The translations under genes and the position numbers were made by a program. The notes under the pieces are model-generated. The model did not search any database and was not told where the DNA came from. It saw only the letters and a list, made by a program, of their open reading frames with translations. From the NCBI RefSeq assembly GCF_028502605.1, contig NC_079234.1, forward strand, positions 4,650,001 to 4,714,000: DNA of 64,000 nt. Direction: 5' to 3'. This DNA comes from Trichoderma breve (taxonomy: Eukaryota; Ascomycota; Sordariomycetes; Hypocreales; Hypocreaceae). Below, in pieces: positions 47,101-58,177 of this stretch. Each line of letters begins with the position of its first letter. Within the stretch, counting starts at the first letter, position 1.

Positions 47101-47510
47101 TCCTGGTCATGATCCTGATCCTGGTAGTCATCATCGTTGGCACCCCGGCCATTCACATCAGTTATACGCCGCGAAACCGAGGGCCTAGAGGGACTCGAGT
47201 CTGCAGTTGGGTTCGAGGAAGAGAACGGATAGCTAGAGCGGCGTGCTGCCATTGCGCTTTTGGCATGCGCATATCGATCCTGAGAGGTGTTGGCCGTCAC
47301 TCGTCCATTTCTCGCAGCGGTCGGGTCGGTATCATCGACGGTCCAATGAGTAAAAGGTCCGGTGGGCAGCTCCAGTCGACGCGTCCAGGAGGCCGTCGAG
47401 GTTGGAGACGGAGTCTCAGTCGAGGTTGTGGTTGAGGAAGAAGACGCCGGGATGGGGAGAGAGGGCGAGAACAGGGCTCTCTTTTCGGCCGAGTAGCTCT
47501 GGCGTGGCAT
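41115..47510 (-). CDS. Hybrid histidine kinase with two PAS domains and a receiver
   Basis: Two-component sensor that autophosphorylates on His and passes phosphate to its own receiver, then through a phosphotransfer protein to response regulators. Two exons, 47510-41403 and 41333-41115, give 2108 residues. Residues 1-350 are low complexity, with an Asp/Gln/Asn-rich patch near 121-180. GAF-like blocks appear near 363-430, 565-602 and 740-860, separated by disordered inserts including poly-Gln near 535. PAS 1 is about 1107-1215 and PAS 2 about 1240-1300. The HisKA motif MSHEIRTPL lies near 1453, the N-box GNAIKFTSEG near 1570, then DTGRGF and GSGLGLVIS. The receiver begins VLLVEDNPVNQ near 1987, with phospho-acceptor Asp 2038 (LILCDLHMP) just after the intron and Lys near 2093 (VTKPVD). 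There are no membrane spans, so it is cytosolic or nuclear. The fungal class is not assigned. Confidence 0.92.
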
Positions 47511-50500
47511 GCCTCATGCCTCTTCTCACAGAAGAGGGATGGCGGTGGATCTCTCAGGTCAGGTCGGCAAGTGGGATGCCGCATACGCAGGACAGGGCGG
47601 CAGCATCCAAGGTGCAGGAAAGGCTCAGAGACGACGGCAGCGGTAACTGGCGAGAGGGCAGCAAAGGCGGAGAGGAGGGGCCAGCCAGTGCGGTGATGGC
47701 TTCTCGGGTCTGTTTCTGGCGTCTGCGTGGTCTCTCTGCAGTTGTGTGGTCTTTTTGACTGACTGACTAGCCGTCTGTCCGTCTACCTGTCTTGTTTTCC
47801 TGCTTTTTTTCCCCTGTCTTGCCCGGCTCTTCTCACTTACTTTCTTCAGATTATCTGTCGTCTGCCTTTCTGTTTCTGTCTGTGACTCGTGACTGTGGTT
47901 CCTTCTTTGTCTCTTTGCTTTTTCTTTCTTTTCTCTCTCACTCTCTGTCTTGTTTCCTGCTTCTTGTCTCCGTTCCCCTTTGGCCTCGGCTTCTATTTCG
48001 CTCTCGTGTTCTCGCTACGCCGGGCAAAACGGGTTGGTTGTGTGGAGAGGTTTGGAGGTCAAGTGTCTGGTGCGGGAAAAGCGCAGTGCTGGTGGTGGTT
48101 GTGCTTCCCTGTAGGGCCTCCTCACACGTCACAGCGGTGCGGCAGGTATAGCGAGCACAAGTAGTGCAGTGCAGTTCTGGTATCGTAGCGGTAGTCGAGC
48201 CACGGGCCAGGGCAGGGGTGGGGAGATGGCAGGGAGAGCCAAGTCGTGCTGCTGCTGCTGCTGCTGCTGCTGTTCCGTCCAGTCGTGCTGGTTGCTGCAG
48301 CCGTCACTGCTCCGTACAGTAGAGTACAGGCACTGCTGTCACTACTGCTGCTTAGGCTCTCCAGGTCCAGGCCTGCTGCAGAGCCGGAGACCTTTTCTTG
48401 GGGGAAACAAAACTTGGAGAACGCTGCAGAGGCTCGCGACGGGGGCGCAGAAACTGGATGGATTGCATGGTCTGGTTATGGTGGGCAAAGTTTGGCTCTG
48501 CATGCCAAAAAAGCGCTTCCACAAAACCCCCCATGTCATCGCCCCCCCAGAAACACCCCCCGGCAAGGGCCAGTGCCAGGCCGCTTAGGGGAGCGAAAAA
48601 AAAAATTATGACGTAGGTGACGACAGGAACTGGAGGCTGGCGTTCATCATCAGCCCAGGCCTTATTCACTAAGAGCCCGCTAAGCACCAGCCAACCCCCA
48701 AGGCCCTTCCGGTGAACCAATCCAGCGATCCCAGGAAGCCCCACGTCAAGGGGTGTGAAGAGGTTTTTTCTCTCTTTTTCATTACCACGGTCTATCTGGG
48801 ATTTTGCCTTTTTACCTGTACTGTGCTTGCGGTGCAGGTAGTGGACATGTATTCCTCGTCCTTTGCGCTGAGAAACGCAGGACTGAACCGACGCCTTGCC
48901 TTCATGTTGTAAACGCCAAACACATATGAAGCACGTTCGTGGATACTTTCAATCAGATCAATGTGCTCGTACAAGTACTAAAGCCGCTTAAACACGCTAG
49001 CAGTGCCTGTAGCCGCACCTAAATTCGTGCTGATTAACTTGAAGTTAGCAAGTACTCCGAGCGTTTGTACCAAGCCGTTTCGTACAAAGCGAGAGAGAGG
49101 GTCTTGGTCGTGCTAACGGGCATCATGAAGCTCGCGTGCCTTTTCCCCCAACTCTAAATTGCGGCCACGCGGAATGTCTACAAATTACCGAGTCCAGAGC
49201 ATCTCAGCTCTCCGGCTTGGCTTCCAGGCTAACGGGACTTACCTCAGGGCGGGCTGCTTTCGACGCTTGCCGGCAAACGGGGCATATGTTGTCGACGTGT
49301 CTGTTCCATATTCACATTTGCATACGCTCGACCTGTCGTCGATGGCATAGGTACAACGTGTATCCAAGCAACGGCAGCTCACGCAACACATACATGTAAC
49401 CTCAGCACGGTGCTGACCGCTGACCGCTGACAACATGAAGACATTGATCCATCCCATATCAACGGATGGATGACTACAGTGCAGGTACATGTACAGAACC
49501 GGCTGGCTGGCTGCGTGGCGCCTGTTGAACCACTCCCTCGCTTCAGGGCCTTGAATGTGCCACAGCTACTCGTATAGGAAGTGTCCAGGTAGATACGTGA
49601 AACACGGGCACTTAAAGCAACATTGAATGCGAAATGTCTCTGGTAATACAGCTATCTGTCAGTCAGCTGAGAGTTGAGGCTTCAGCGCCAGTGCCGTAGG
49701 ACATGTACATGGAGTCAAAACAACTATCTGCTCGGTCCGGCCTAAAATGCTGACCGCCGTATCGATGCAATGGTGCGGCCCGATGCTGATGCTTTACATG
49801 CGGTTGAGGATACATGTCGATACCTTACCAATTACCCTCGAAACTGCCAGGTAGAGTGAGTGGCACCGCCGTGGAAGATTGACACCATCGCCAGGAGGCT
49901 CCGAGCCAGGCCAGTGCTTGTGCATGTTTGGGACGGGTAACCAGGTGGTGGCGTGTCCGAACAAGGAACATGAGCACTTGTGCCTTTTCGATCCCTCGGG
50001 AATCAAGACGAACGAACGACACGATGGCCTCCTTGACGCTTCGCTCAGGCAGCTCAACTCGGGTCCACCAGCCAGGGGCGCGTGGGTTACGCAGATTGCA
50101 CGCTAGCAGCTTACAGACCACAGCGGCGCCGAACAAAAAAGCTTCGATGCCATCCATGGATCTCTTAGCACATGTAGCCAAGTTGCGAGCTTGCCTGCAC
50201 TCGTACGGAGTACCGTACCAGCAATCTCGAGCCCTGCAAATTGATCTCGACTAGCATCCACATCCACGCAACCTTTCCCCGGACGCCAGCCAGGACTAGC
50301 CCTATCCAACGAAGCTCCGAACTGGCCGTTTGAGCAATGCCTCATGCTGTGTTGCAATCCTGTATTCCGTGCTTGCCACAGCTGACTGGTCCCCGTCCAG
50401 CGGCTCTCCTATCCGGCCGCTCCCTGCTTGTGTGTACACGACATGTGCCTATGCCCTTCCACCATCCATGGAAGAAAAAGAGCATTCATGCAATGGATCC

Positions 50501-53500
50501 TGGCCAAAAGGCTGCGAGGCCGACGCCGTGCTACCGCCTGCAGGGGATAGCCAACACCGGGTACGAGGGACGAATCACGGCCACTCGAAGTTTGTCAGGC
50601 TATGTTGTGACGTACATGTAATCATGCAGACCTCAAATGATACTGTACATGCCTGTGTCCTCCGTGCAACGCGAACAACATGCGATGCCCTCCGGGGAAT
50701 AGACCGACAGATCGACCGCTGATCCGTTGGCGGCGACGCTCTCAACTTCTGCTCTGTACGTCTGATGACGGCGCATCACCGTACAATCATGTCTCACAAA
50801 TGGGAACAAGACACAGGCAGGCCCGGCTTCGTAAGAGCAAAACAAAAAGTCCCCCCAGTCAGTATGTGACATTTCCCCCACGGGGCCTACTGCAGCAACG
50901 TCATTTGTGAAGCAGGGCAAAAAGCTGTCTCCCGGTGCAGCCGCAAATACTTCGTATTATCCCTTCTTTTATCGAGAGAGAAGAAACTTTGTGATCCTTG
51001 GCGAACTCATTATCATCTCATATTGCTGTTCCATTTCCGTCACCTCCCCCGAGGTCACCTGAACGCTTGTGCGCAGCTACAACCGAAACCCCCCCGCTCC
51101 CACGTCTACATACCTTGACTGTCCGGGCTTGCTTGACCCTGTATTGTTGTAGGTGTAGGTAGACTGTAGGTAGACTTCTTTTTTCGGATGCAAGCTCTTC
51201 GCCAAATGAGGTTATTTTTAGTCCGTTATAATTGGTAAAAATCCCCGACATAATATTCCAAACCTAGTATACATGGTAAGCGAGAATTTCGACTCAACTC
51301 CATGCTCTTCTTTGAGACCGCCACTGACATGTACAAGTATTCCTCACCCAAATACAGGCATCCTGCAAACAGAAATAAAAGAAAAACCAGAGCTAAACGG
51401 ACACCTCCTATGGCCACCAAAGCCCGGACCATTCGCCTGCGTCCGCGGCCTCTATACCCACCCACCTAATAAGATGCCAAACTATCTGTCTTTGGGATAC
51501 TCCGTACATCTTCAAAGAACCCCCCTGTAGGCCGTAGCGGTGGGGAGTGGGTGATGTCTATCTGCTAGAAAGAATCGGCCACCGATATAAGTGGCAGGGA
51601 AGGTGATGCAAAACTTGCCAAAACCAAACCCACCTTGGCACTGGATGCAATGCAATACAGCCTGGCGGAAGGGTGATCGGTCCGAGCCATCGAAAGTTGA
51701 GAGTGGCCTAGGGAGAGGGAGAAACGAAAGGGCGAAACTCTGACGGCAGCTCACCCCCTAAAGCACGAGCAAGCTCACTCTCACTCGAGTATCTCTACAT
51801 ATTTCCACTCCGGTGCGACTATCCAGACCATGGAGGGCTGTGCAACTAATCAAGGTATTCGCTGACTCGCACGTACATGTAATATGAGATTGTGGCAACC
51901 CAACTCTCGTAATTTATGTACTCGGAAGGCCCTTTCATCGACGGCCCCGTCAAGTACATAATAATTCTCCGTCTTTCGACGAAAATCCCAGAGAGGCGGG
52001 AGCAACTTGTCCGGGACACTGGATTGTATCCACAGTACTCCGTACGTAGCTCATTTCAATGTTGGCAAACGACCCGCTTGCCGTGCCAGCGGAATCGCTT
52101 GCTCGCGGCGTGGATATGCTCTTTGCCGGGCCCTTGGGCTTGGGGCTTCCTGTCTGTCTTCACCGCATCACGCCACCATCCACCACATACCTAAGAAATG
52201 AGAAAACCGGCCCAAGCTACAACTGAGACATGCGACGAGACCGATATCGCGAAAGCCACAATGCCGCTACCCGGGCTCTTTGTCACGATGCGGCATTCTA
52301 AGGTATAACGAGCACAGCGTCCAGGAGCGCAATGACGTAGTAACCCGCTACTAAAGCAACTTGTCGTGGTAGCAAAGGGGGAGGTTCAGCCGCACTCGCT
52401 GGCGGGCAATTTGTTCACCTATTTTAACCCTTAGCATATTGGGTACGATGTGACATGTTGCTGCAGGAGATGATGGGGAGAGGAAGCGGGCAGTTGAAGA
52501 AAAAGACATTAAGCATCCGGCACTCGGGAACTGGAGAGAGCCATGGAAACTTGACGCCACAATCGACAGCTTTCTATTTCCAGCAACATCAATGGCCAAA
52601 ACAGATCACGGCTGGTCGTGGCCCAAAGGCGTTCCGTCTTTGTCATCAAGCAACCACCGAAACCCCCAGTACGAGTACCTACCGTACTGTGCCCGTACGG
52701 GCGACAAACCGGGAAGGCGCCTTGTCCCAACGGGTGGGTGACGTCGAGAGTGAATTTGCGGCCCGCTATTGCGTCGGTGGCGTACCATTGGAGATCCTGG
52801 CCGAATCCGTATTGGGGAAGTGGACACGACGGAGACACGTGTCGCTCTGAGCCTGCTAATGGCTAATGCAAATGCACGGCGCTGCGAATGGACGATTTAG
52901 AGGTAAACTGACATTATGCCTGTAGTCATAGTTATTGGCAAGCAAGCCGTGAGGCGGCAGCTTTGATATGCTTATGGGAGACGTCTACAAGAGAGAGGCC
53001 AAATGTAAGGAGGTATTGTAGATACCTACTACGGAGTACCTAGGTAGTCGCATTTAAGACAACGGGCACTTGTACGTTTGGTTCTAAAGCCAACGGACCT
53101 AAGCCCTGCCTAGACGCATGCTAGTTGTTGCTGCTCGGAATCGCCTGTATTGACTCGTCGCTACACCAACTGACATGTGCAAATCCGCACTCTTCCAAAC
53201 GCTGTCAACCAACTGCGCCGTCTCCGCGTATCCGAGATCAACAATGAATCGTACCCGAATTCCATAGAAATGGCGATCTGCTAAGATCACCACGGGTCAG
53301 GAACAGGTCTAGTTTTCCAGACAACGCACTTCTGCGCTCCACTTCGGGACCCTTTTCCAGCCTTCAAGCCGAAAACTTGGGAGTATTTTCTTATTTATTT
53401 TCCTTCCTTTTTCCCCGAAGACGATGGCTCCGGGGGGTGGAAAAGTCCTACCTGGACCTAAACGAGGACTCTCCACTCGTCATCACCTTCGGGAGTCCGG

Positions 53501-53957
53501 TAATATTAGCACTGCAATTCGGCTCAGTTGAGGCTTCCTTGTCAATTCCTTGCCAGAGACTCCACCGTTGAAATTGCTTTTCTTCATACTAGAGTCCAGG
53601 GTCGGCGGATCCTCGTGCTTCGGCATTGTAAAGCTTACCATGGCCAAAAATAAACTGCTGCGGTTGTCGACGAGAAATGCGCTCCCATTACGGATGCATG
53701 GCTAGGTCGTAGTATCTTTCTTCTTATCCGAAACTGTGGTGCCTCGTATTCTGTGCACAAGATTGATATACATGTACTTGGAAGTGGGTACTAATCGCTG
53801 GACGAATCTTGGCCAATTTGCATCAATGGTATTGTGTAGGTATAACTACATAACTGAGAAGAGAAGAGAAGCTCAACTACATTGCAATGACCAGGTGGTA
53901 ACGAAGCACTTTTTGAAACAGGCTGGCTGGACTACAGACCGAACTTCCTCGACCAAC
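47511..53957. other. 6.4 kb interval without a supported gene
   Basis: The longest gene-free stretch in the window. The first 1.1 kb is pyrimidine-rich on the plus strand (about 47770-48000) and probably belongs to the leader and promoter of the histidine kinase. Further right it holds four exact TACTCCGTA/TACGGAGTA copies (50204, 51498, 52036, 53030) and five TACATGTA palindromes. Overlapping frames of up to about 130 codons show no domain. A non-coding transcript is possible but not shown. Confidence 0.45.
48247..48272. repeat. (GCT)n trinucleotide repeat
   Basis: About eight GCT units upstream of the histidine kinase start, in its probable leader or promoter. Confidence 0.8.
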
Positions 53958-54791
53958 TCAAAGCGACACACTCGGCCGGCTGAAGCCCAGCTTCTGTTTT
54001 TGAATCCGGGGGAAAATCCCAATAACAACAAGAGCCGACAAACTTAGGGTAGCCCAGAGCTTCACCTTCAACACGTTCTTGTTATAGTCGGTCTGAGTCG
54101 CACTGTTGATGGTAGCCAGTAGAAGCAGCAAAACAAAGTATCCGCTGTACCGGTGGTACTTCCAGATGGCCTTGGCGTTGTCCTCACCTCCATACAGCTT
54201 CGGCGTAGCCCACATGGTGAAGCCGACGAGGTATTGCAACAGGAGCACTATGGAAGTAATGACGCCGAGATAGCCGTGCGCCGAGTGGAAATGCGCATTG
54301 TGGCCCTTCTCCTTGTTGTACTCAATGATAGTAACGCCAGCGACGAGGGAGAGAAATGCCAGAAGGTTCAGCAGGCCGTGGACACGCTGCCCGAGGCGCT
54401 TCTGATTGCTTGTATGGGTGGGCTGGAGGAACAGGACCGACTGTACCAACACCAGCACGGCGAAGGATTGGGCAAGAGGGTGTCCCGAGAAGAGGATGAG
54501 AGGCTTGGTGAAGACGCTAGCCCAGAGGAGCACGACGAGGAGCCAGATGCCTATCTGCGCGATGATGCCAGTGCCTTGTTTGCTTCGTGTTAGGCAAGCT
54601 CACGTCCGATCTATGGGTGGTGATGCAATCACGAAGAATTACATACCTAGGACCAGGTTATTGAGAGTTGATTTGCCCTCTTCTTGCGCAACATCTCCGG
54701 GACGGCCAAGAAGCGGCTCAGTCTCGCGTCCTGCCAGCCCCTCCTCGGAGCCATTAGGAAATCGTTCTGGTAAGCCCGTAGCGCTCGCCAT
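53958..54791 (-). CDS. Cytochrome b561 domain membrane protein
   Basis: Transmembrane electron carrier of the cytochrome b561 family, which moves electrons across a membrane, often from ascorbate. Two exons, 54791-54647 and 54574-53958, give 253 residues. The intron has a good CTAAC branch site. The first 45 residues are hydrophilic. The domain begins TGIIAQIGIWLLVVLLWASV and has about six hydrophobic spans. Candidate haem ligands are the His residues in RVHGLLNLLAF, HFHSAHGYLGVI and KYHRYSGYFVLL, spaced on successive helices as in the family. There is no DOMON domain, so this is a stand-alone b561. Substrate and organelle cannot be read from the sequence. Confidence 0.85.
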
Positions 54792-56507
54792 GGCGTCGAT
54801 CTGATAATGTAAAACAAACAAATGTTATTGAAGGATGGGAAGTTTTGATAGGCTAGGGTACAGAGCTCCGACGCAGTCCTGCTGCAAAGCTTCGGAAAGG
54901 CGAGTCCCGTGATGATCCAGTAATTGAGCTGGAAGTCTGATTGGTATTCCTTTGCCCTTGGCTACTTTGAGCTATGCCAGCTGATCACAGGGTATTGATG
55001 GATGAAGAGGAAAAGAATGAGCAGCAACCAAGAGAAATGAAGACAGTTCGGATCAGTGACGAGTTATTGATGTAGATTCCGATTGCAGCACGTCATGGCC
55101 GCGCGACCAGGCTTAAGCACCGATTCGGCTTAGGATGCCGCTGTGGGGAACACGACAGATAACAGCAATCGGAAAGAAGAGCCAATCAGCACCGTCGATT
55201 AGCAAACCACAAGCACGACGGTGGCCAAATATGGGGGCCGTAGCGCGGGGAAGCCCTGAAACAGGCGCTGGGATAGCGAATAAACATAATTGTACCTTGG
55301 CAGCACGTCAATTGAGTGGCATTGAGGTGTGAATACGAGGTGGTGGAAGCAAAGGTGTAACTCCATGTGCAGTGTGCAAGTAAAGACGACACTTGTGCCG
55401 TGTCACTGCGTGTTATCTGCGCAATAACCCGTTTGTGCCTTCATCTCATGAGCGTACGTCCACCGTCAAACGAGTATGGGAACTGTTGGACTTCAATTGC
55501 GTATTGGCATAGCATATCTCCTGAAATGCGGTGGTGACACGTCCCGTATTAGAATGCGCATGCTCGAATGCATTACAACATGGCCTTGGCGGATGAATTT
55601 CTCGGACTGCTTCGCTGATCCGAAGGCGCAGGCCCAGCCGCCTCTTCTCCGCAACGAGTGTACCGGCTGGCCTCGGACATTTCTGGGGACCGGATCCTTC
55701 ATCTTTACCCTACATTTGCCCTGTCTCATTCGAATCAAAGGAGGGGAGACGAACGAACGGTTACAGGCCCCCATGTGCAAGCCCAGAAGGAGACAATTGG
55801 TCGTGTGTGCATCTTTGAATGCTGCCAGGCTAGATAATCTGGTCCACGATATCGGTAACCAATAGTTAATCCTCCGATTGACGCTGCTGGAAGCCTGAAA
55901 AAAAATAAAGGTGGCGGCTAAGAGGCCAAGCTCTGCGACTGGCTACTTGTACATGCCTAGTAGGTACTCATAAGATATCCTTCGCCTCATGATATAGCAT
56001 CACCTAATAGAATTGTGATTGTTGATCCATCATTTTAATCTTAATCTAGGGTGGCTATCGCCTATGGCTATCCGCTCGAGGGAATATTCGACTATTTTTC
56101 GTTGAAGGCATTGTCGAAGCATAAACTCCAATCAGCCAGCTTCTTCGGCCTCATTCCATTAATAGGACAGCAACCACCAATTTACAATTACAAGGACCTA
56201 CTGATGTTAGACAGCCACAGACCTCGAAACAAGCCACTCTTTTGAAGGATTGATGCGCTTCCCCGCTTATTTGGCCGGTTGACGCCGGGTCTCAGCGCCG
56301 GCCGGCTTCGGAGGTGGCCGATTATCTACAGCACATGCAATGTCCACTTCAAGGAGGGGGCCGCAGCTCTGCTTATCAGGCGGTCGGGGCACGCGACTTC
56401 AACAGAAAACAACATCAATCGTATTCTGCTTCTCTTAACTCTCATCTTCCGAGCGAATTCACTCTCTAGTATCATATCAGACTGTCCACTCTCAGATTTC
56501 TCACACA
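54792..56507. promoter_or_regulatory. Divergent promoter region, b561 gene and allantoicase
   Basis: About 1.7 kb between divergent starts. No gene supported. Close to allantoicase it holds two GATA-factor-type sites, listed separately. Confidence 0.45.
56322..56377 (+). promoter_or_regulatory. Two GATA-factor sites upstream of allantoicase
   Basis: TTATCT at 56322-56327 and CTTATC at 56372-56377 read as AGATAA and GATAAG on the other strand. Both match the HGATAR or GATA-core consensus of the fungal nitrogen regulators AreA/Nit2. They lie 130-190 bp before the start codon, and purine breakdown genes are known targets of those factors. Binding itself is inferred. Confidence 0.45.
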
Positions 56508-57658
56508 ATGTCTTCGTTTGCTGATGAGGTCGAGTATAAGCTCGATGCCGTCAAGGCAACACAGCTGGGCGCTGAGGAAATTGACAAGACATTTCGCCCA
56601 GCATGCATCGGTAAGTTCATCTTTACCATCTACTTATGTACGGACATGAGCATGTAGTTATTGACACGAGTTTCAATGCATCAGATCTTGTCTCAGCAGG
56701 ATTGGGTGGCAAGGTTCTCGGGTTCTCAGATGAGTGGTTTGCTGAGGCCAATAACCTCTTAACCCCAACGGCCCCCATCAGCCAGCCGGGCAAGATGGTC
56801 TATACCGGAGCTTGGTACGACGGCTGGGAGACTAGACGCCACAACTCCGAAGAATTCGACTGGGTCGTGATCCGGCTTGGTGTCGCTTCTGGTACCGTCA
56901 AGGGTGTTGAAATAGACACTGCCTTTTTCAATGGCAACAATGCTCCTGCCATCTCTGTGGAGGGATGCTTCAGTGACAACGACGAAGAGGTCGTCTCATG
57001 GAAAGGTGGTCGAGGCAAGTGGGAAGCCATCCTCGACATTCGAGAGTGCGGGCCAACTCAAAGGCACGGTTGGAAGCTTGACGCGCCCACCAACAAGCAA
57101 TACACCCACGTGAGACTCAACATGTACCCGGATGGAGGCATCGCCAGATTCCGTCTGTTTGGACACGCAGTGCCTGTATTCCCCGAGGACAAGGACGCCG
57201 TTTTCGATCTTGCAGCGGCACAAAACGGTGGCATTGCCATCTCGTGCAGCGATCAGCACTTTGGTACCAAAGACAACCTGCTGCTGCCAGGTCGCGGAAA
57301 GGACATGGGCGATGGTTGGGAGACGAAGCGCTCGCGAGGCAAGGACCATGTCGACTGGACGATTGTCAAATTGGGTGCCCCGGGGTACATCCAAGAGTTT
57401 GTCGTGGACACGGCGCACTTTAGAGGAAATTTTCCGCAAAAGGTCGCAGTCCACGGTCTGTCATGGCAAGGAGAGGACCAGCCCGAAGCGAACTCTGAGG
57501 GATGGGTTGAGGCTGTATCACCCAGCAAGACTGGGCCTGATCAAGAGCACAAATTTGTGTCTGCGGTTGGAGATGTACCCCTTACGCACGTGAAGCTTAC
57601 CATGATACCTGATGGAGGGGTCAAGCGATTCCGAGCCTTTGGCAAACGTGTGGCGTAG
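56508..57658 (+). CDS. Allantoicase
   Basis: Hydrolyses allantoate to ureidoglycolate and urea in purine breakdown, letting the fungus use uric acid as nitrogen source (alc-1 in Neurospora, DAL2 in yeast). Two exons, 56508-56610 and 56658-57658, with a short 47-bp intron, give 367 residues, close to known fungal sizes. The family shows two related jelly-roll repeats, and both are visible. The first has GGKVLGFSDEWFAEANNLL, YDGWETRRHN and FDWVVIRLG. The second has ISCSDQHFGTKDNLLLPGRG, GDGWETKRSRG and VDWTIVKLG. Each repeat ends in a PDGGIARFRLFG or PDGGVKRFRAFG segment. Two GATA sites lie upstream, in line with nitrogen control. Confidence 0.95.
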
Positions 57659-58177
57659 AGCGGGAAATTGCTTTTGGGCATTAACGAAATTTCTTTGTAC
57701 TTTAGCACCAATTTGTGGTTTAGCCACCGAAACAAAGAAGAAGGAAAGAAAGCTTTGAGAGGAGAAAAATAAAAGTTTAAGGGCATCTAAAAAAGCATAA
57801 ATAAATAAACCCAGTCGCTTGATGAAGCCGTCCGTGAGCACCTTAATTTTTCTTCAACGGGGAATTAATCGTGCAATAAGGTGCACTGAGTTGGTCAAAG
57901 GAGATTGTGCACGGACCACCCGGTCGATATCCGTATCCGATGACGAACCTATAGCTCACAACCGTTGAAAGTGGGTAGGATAGTAGACCGCTCTCTTGTC
58001 AAGGCCACCTCCCACGCGACTCCAGACGTCGGCCGAAACGCGCCTTTGCTCGAGCAGACAAGCAGCGGCCTCTGATCCGATCGCAATACCAAATCCGAGC
58101 TCGAGCTCGCCCGTGCATCGACCACCGGCTGCGGCATCCCATGAGCCAGGCACTCTGGCCCTGCCCCTCCTCCCACC
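57659..58177. other. Intergenic region before the ankyrin-DIL gene
   Basis: About 520 bp, holding the allantoicase 3' end and a short C-rich promoter for the next gene. No further gene seen. Confidence 0.4.

Noticed and set aside
52455..52850. 131-codon plus-strand frame in the large gene-free interval
   Set aside because: An equally long frame lies antisense to it, and neither shows conserved-looking segments.
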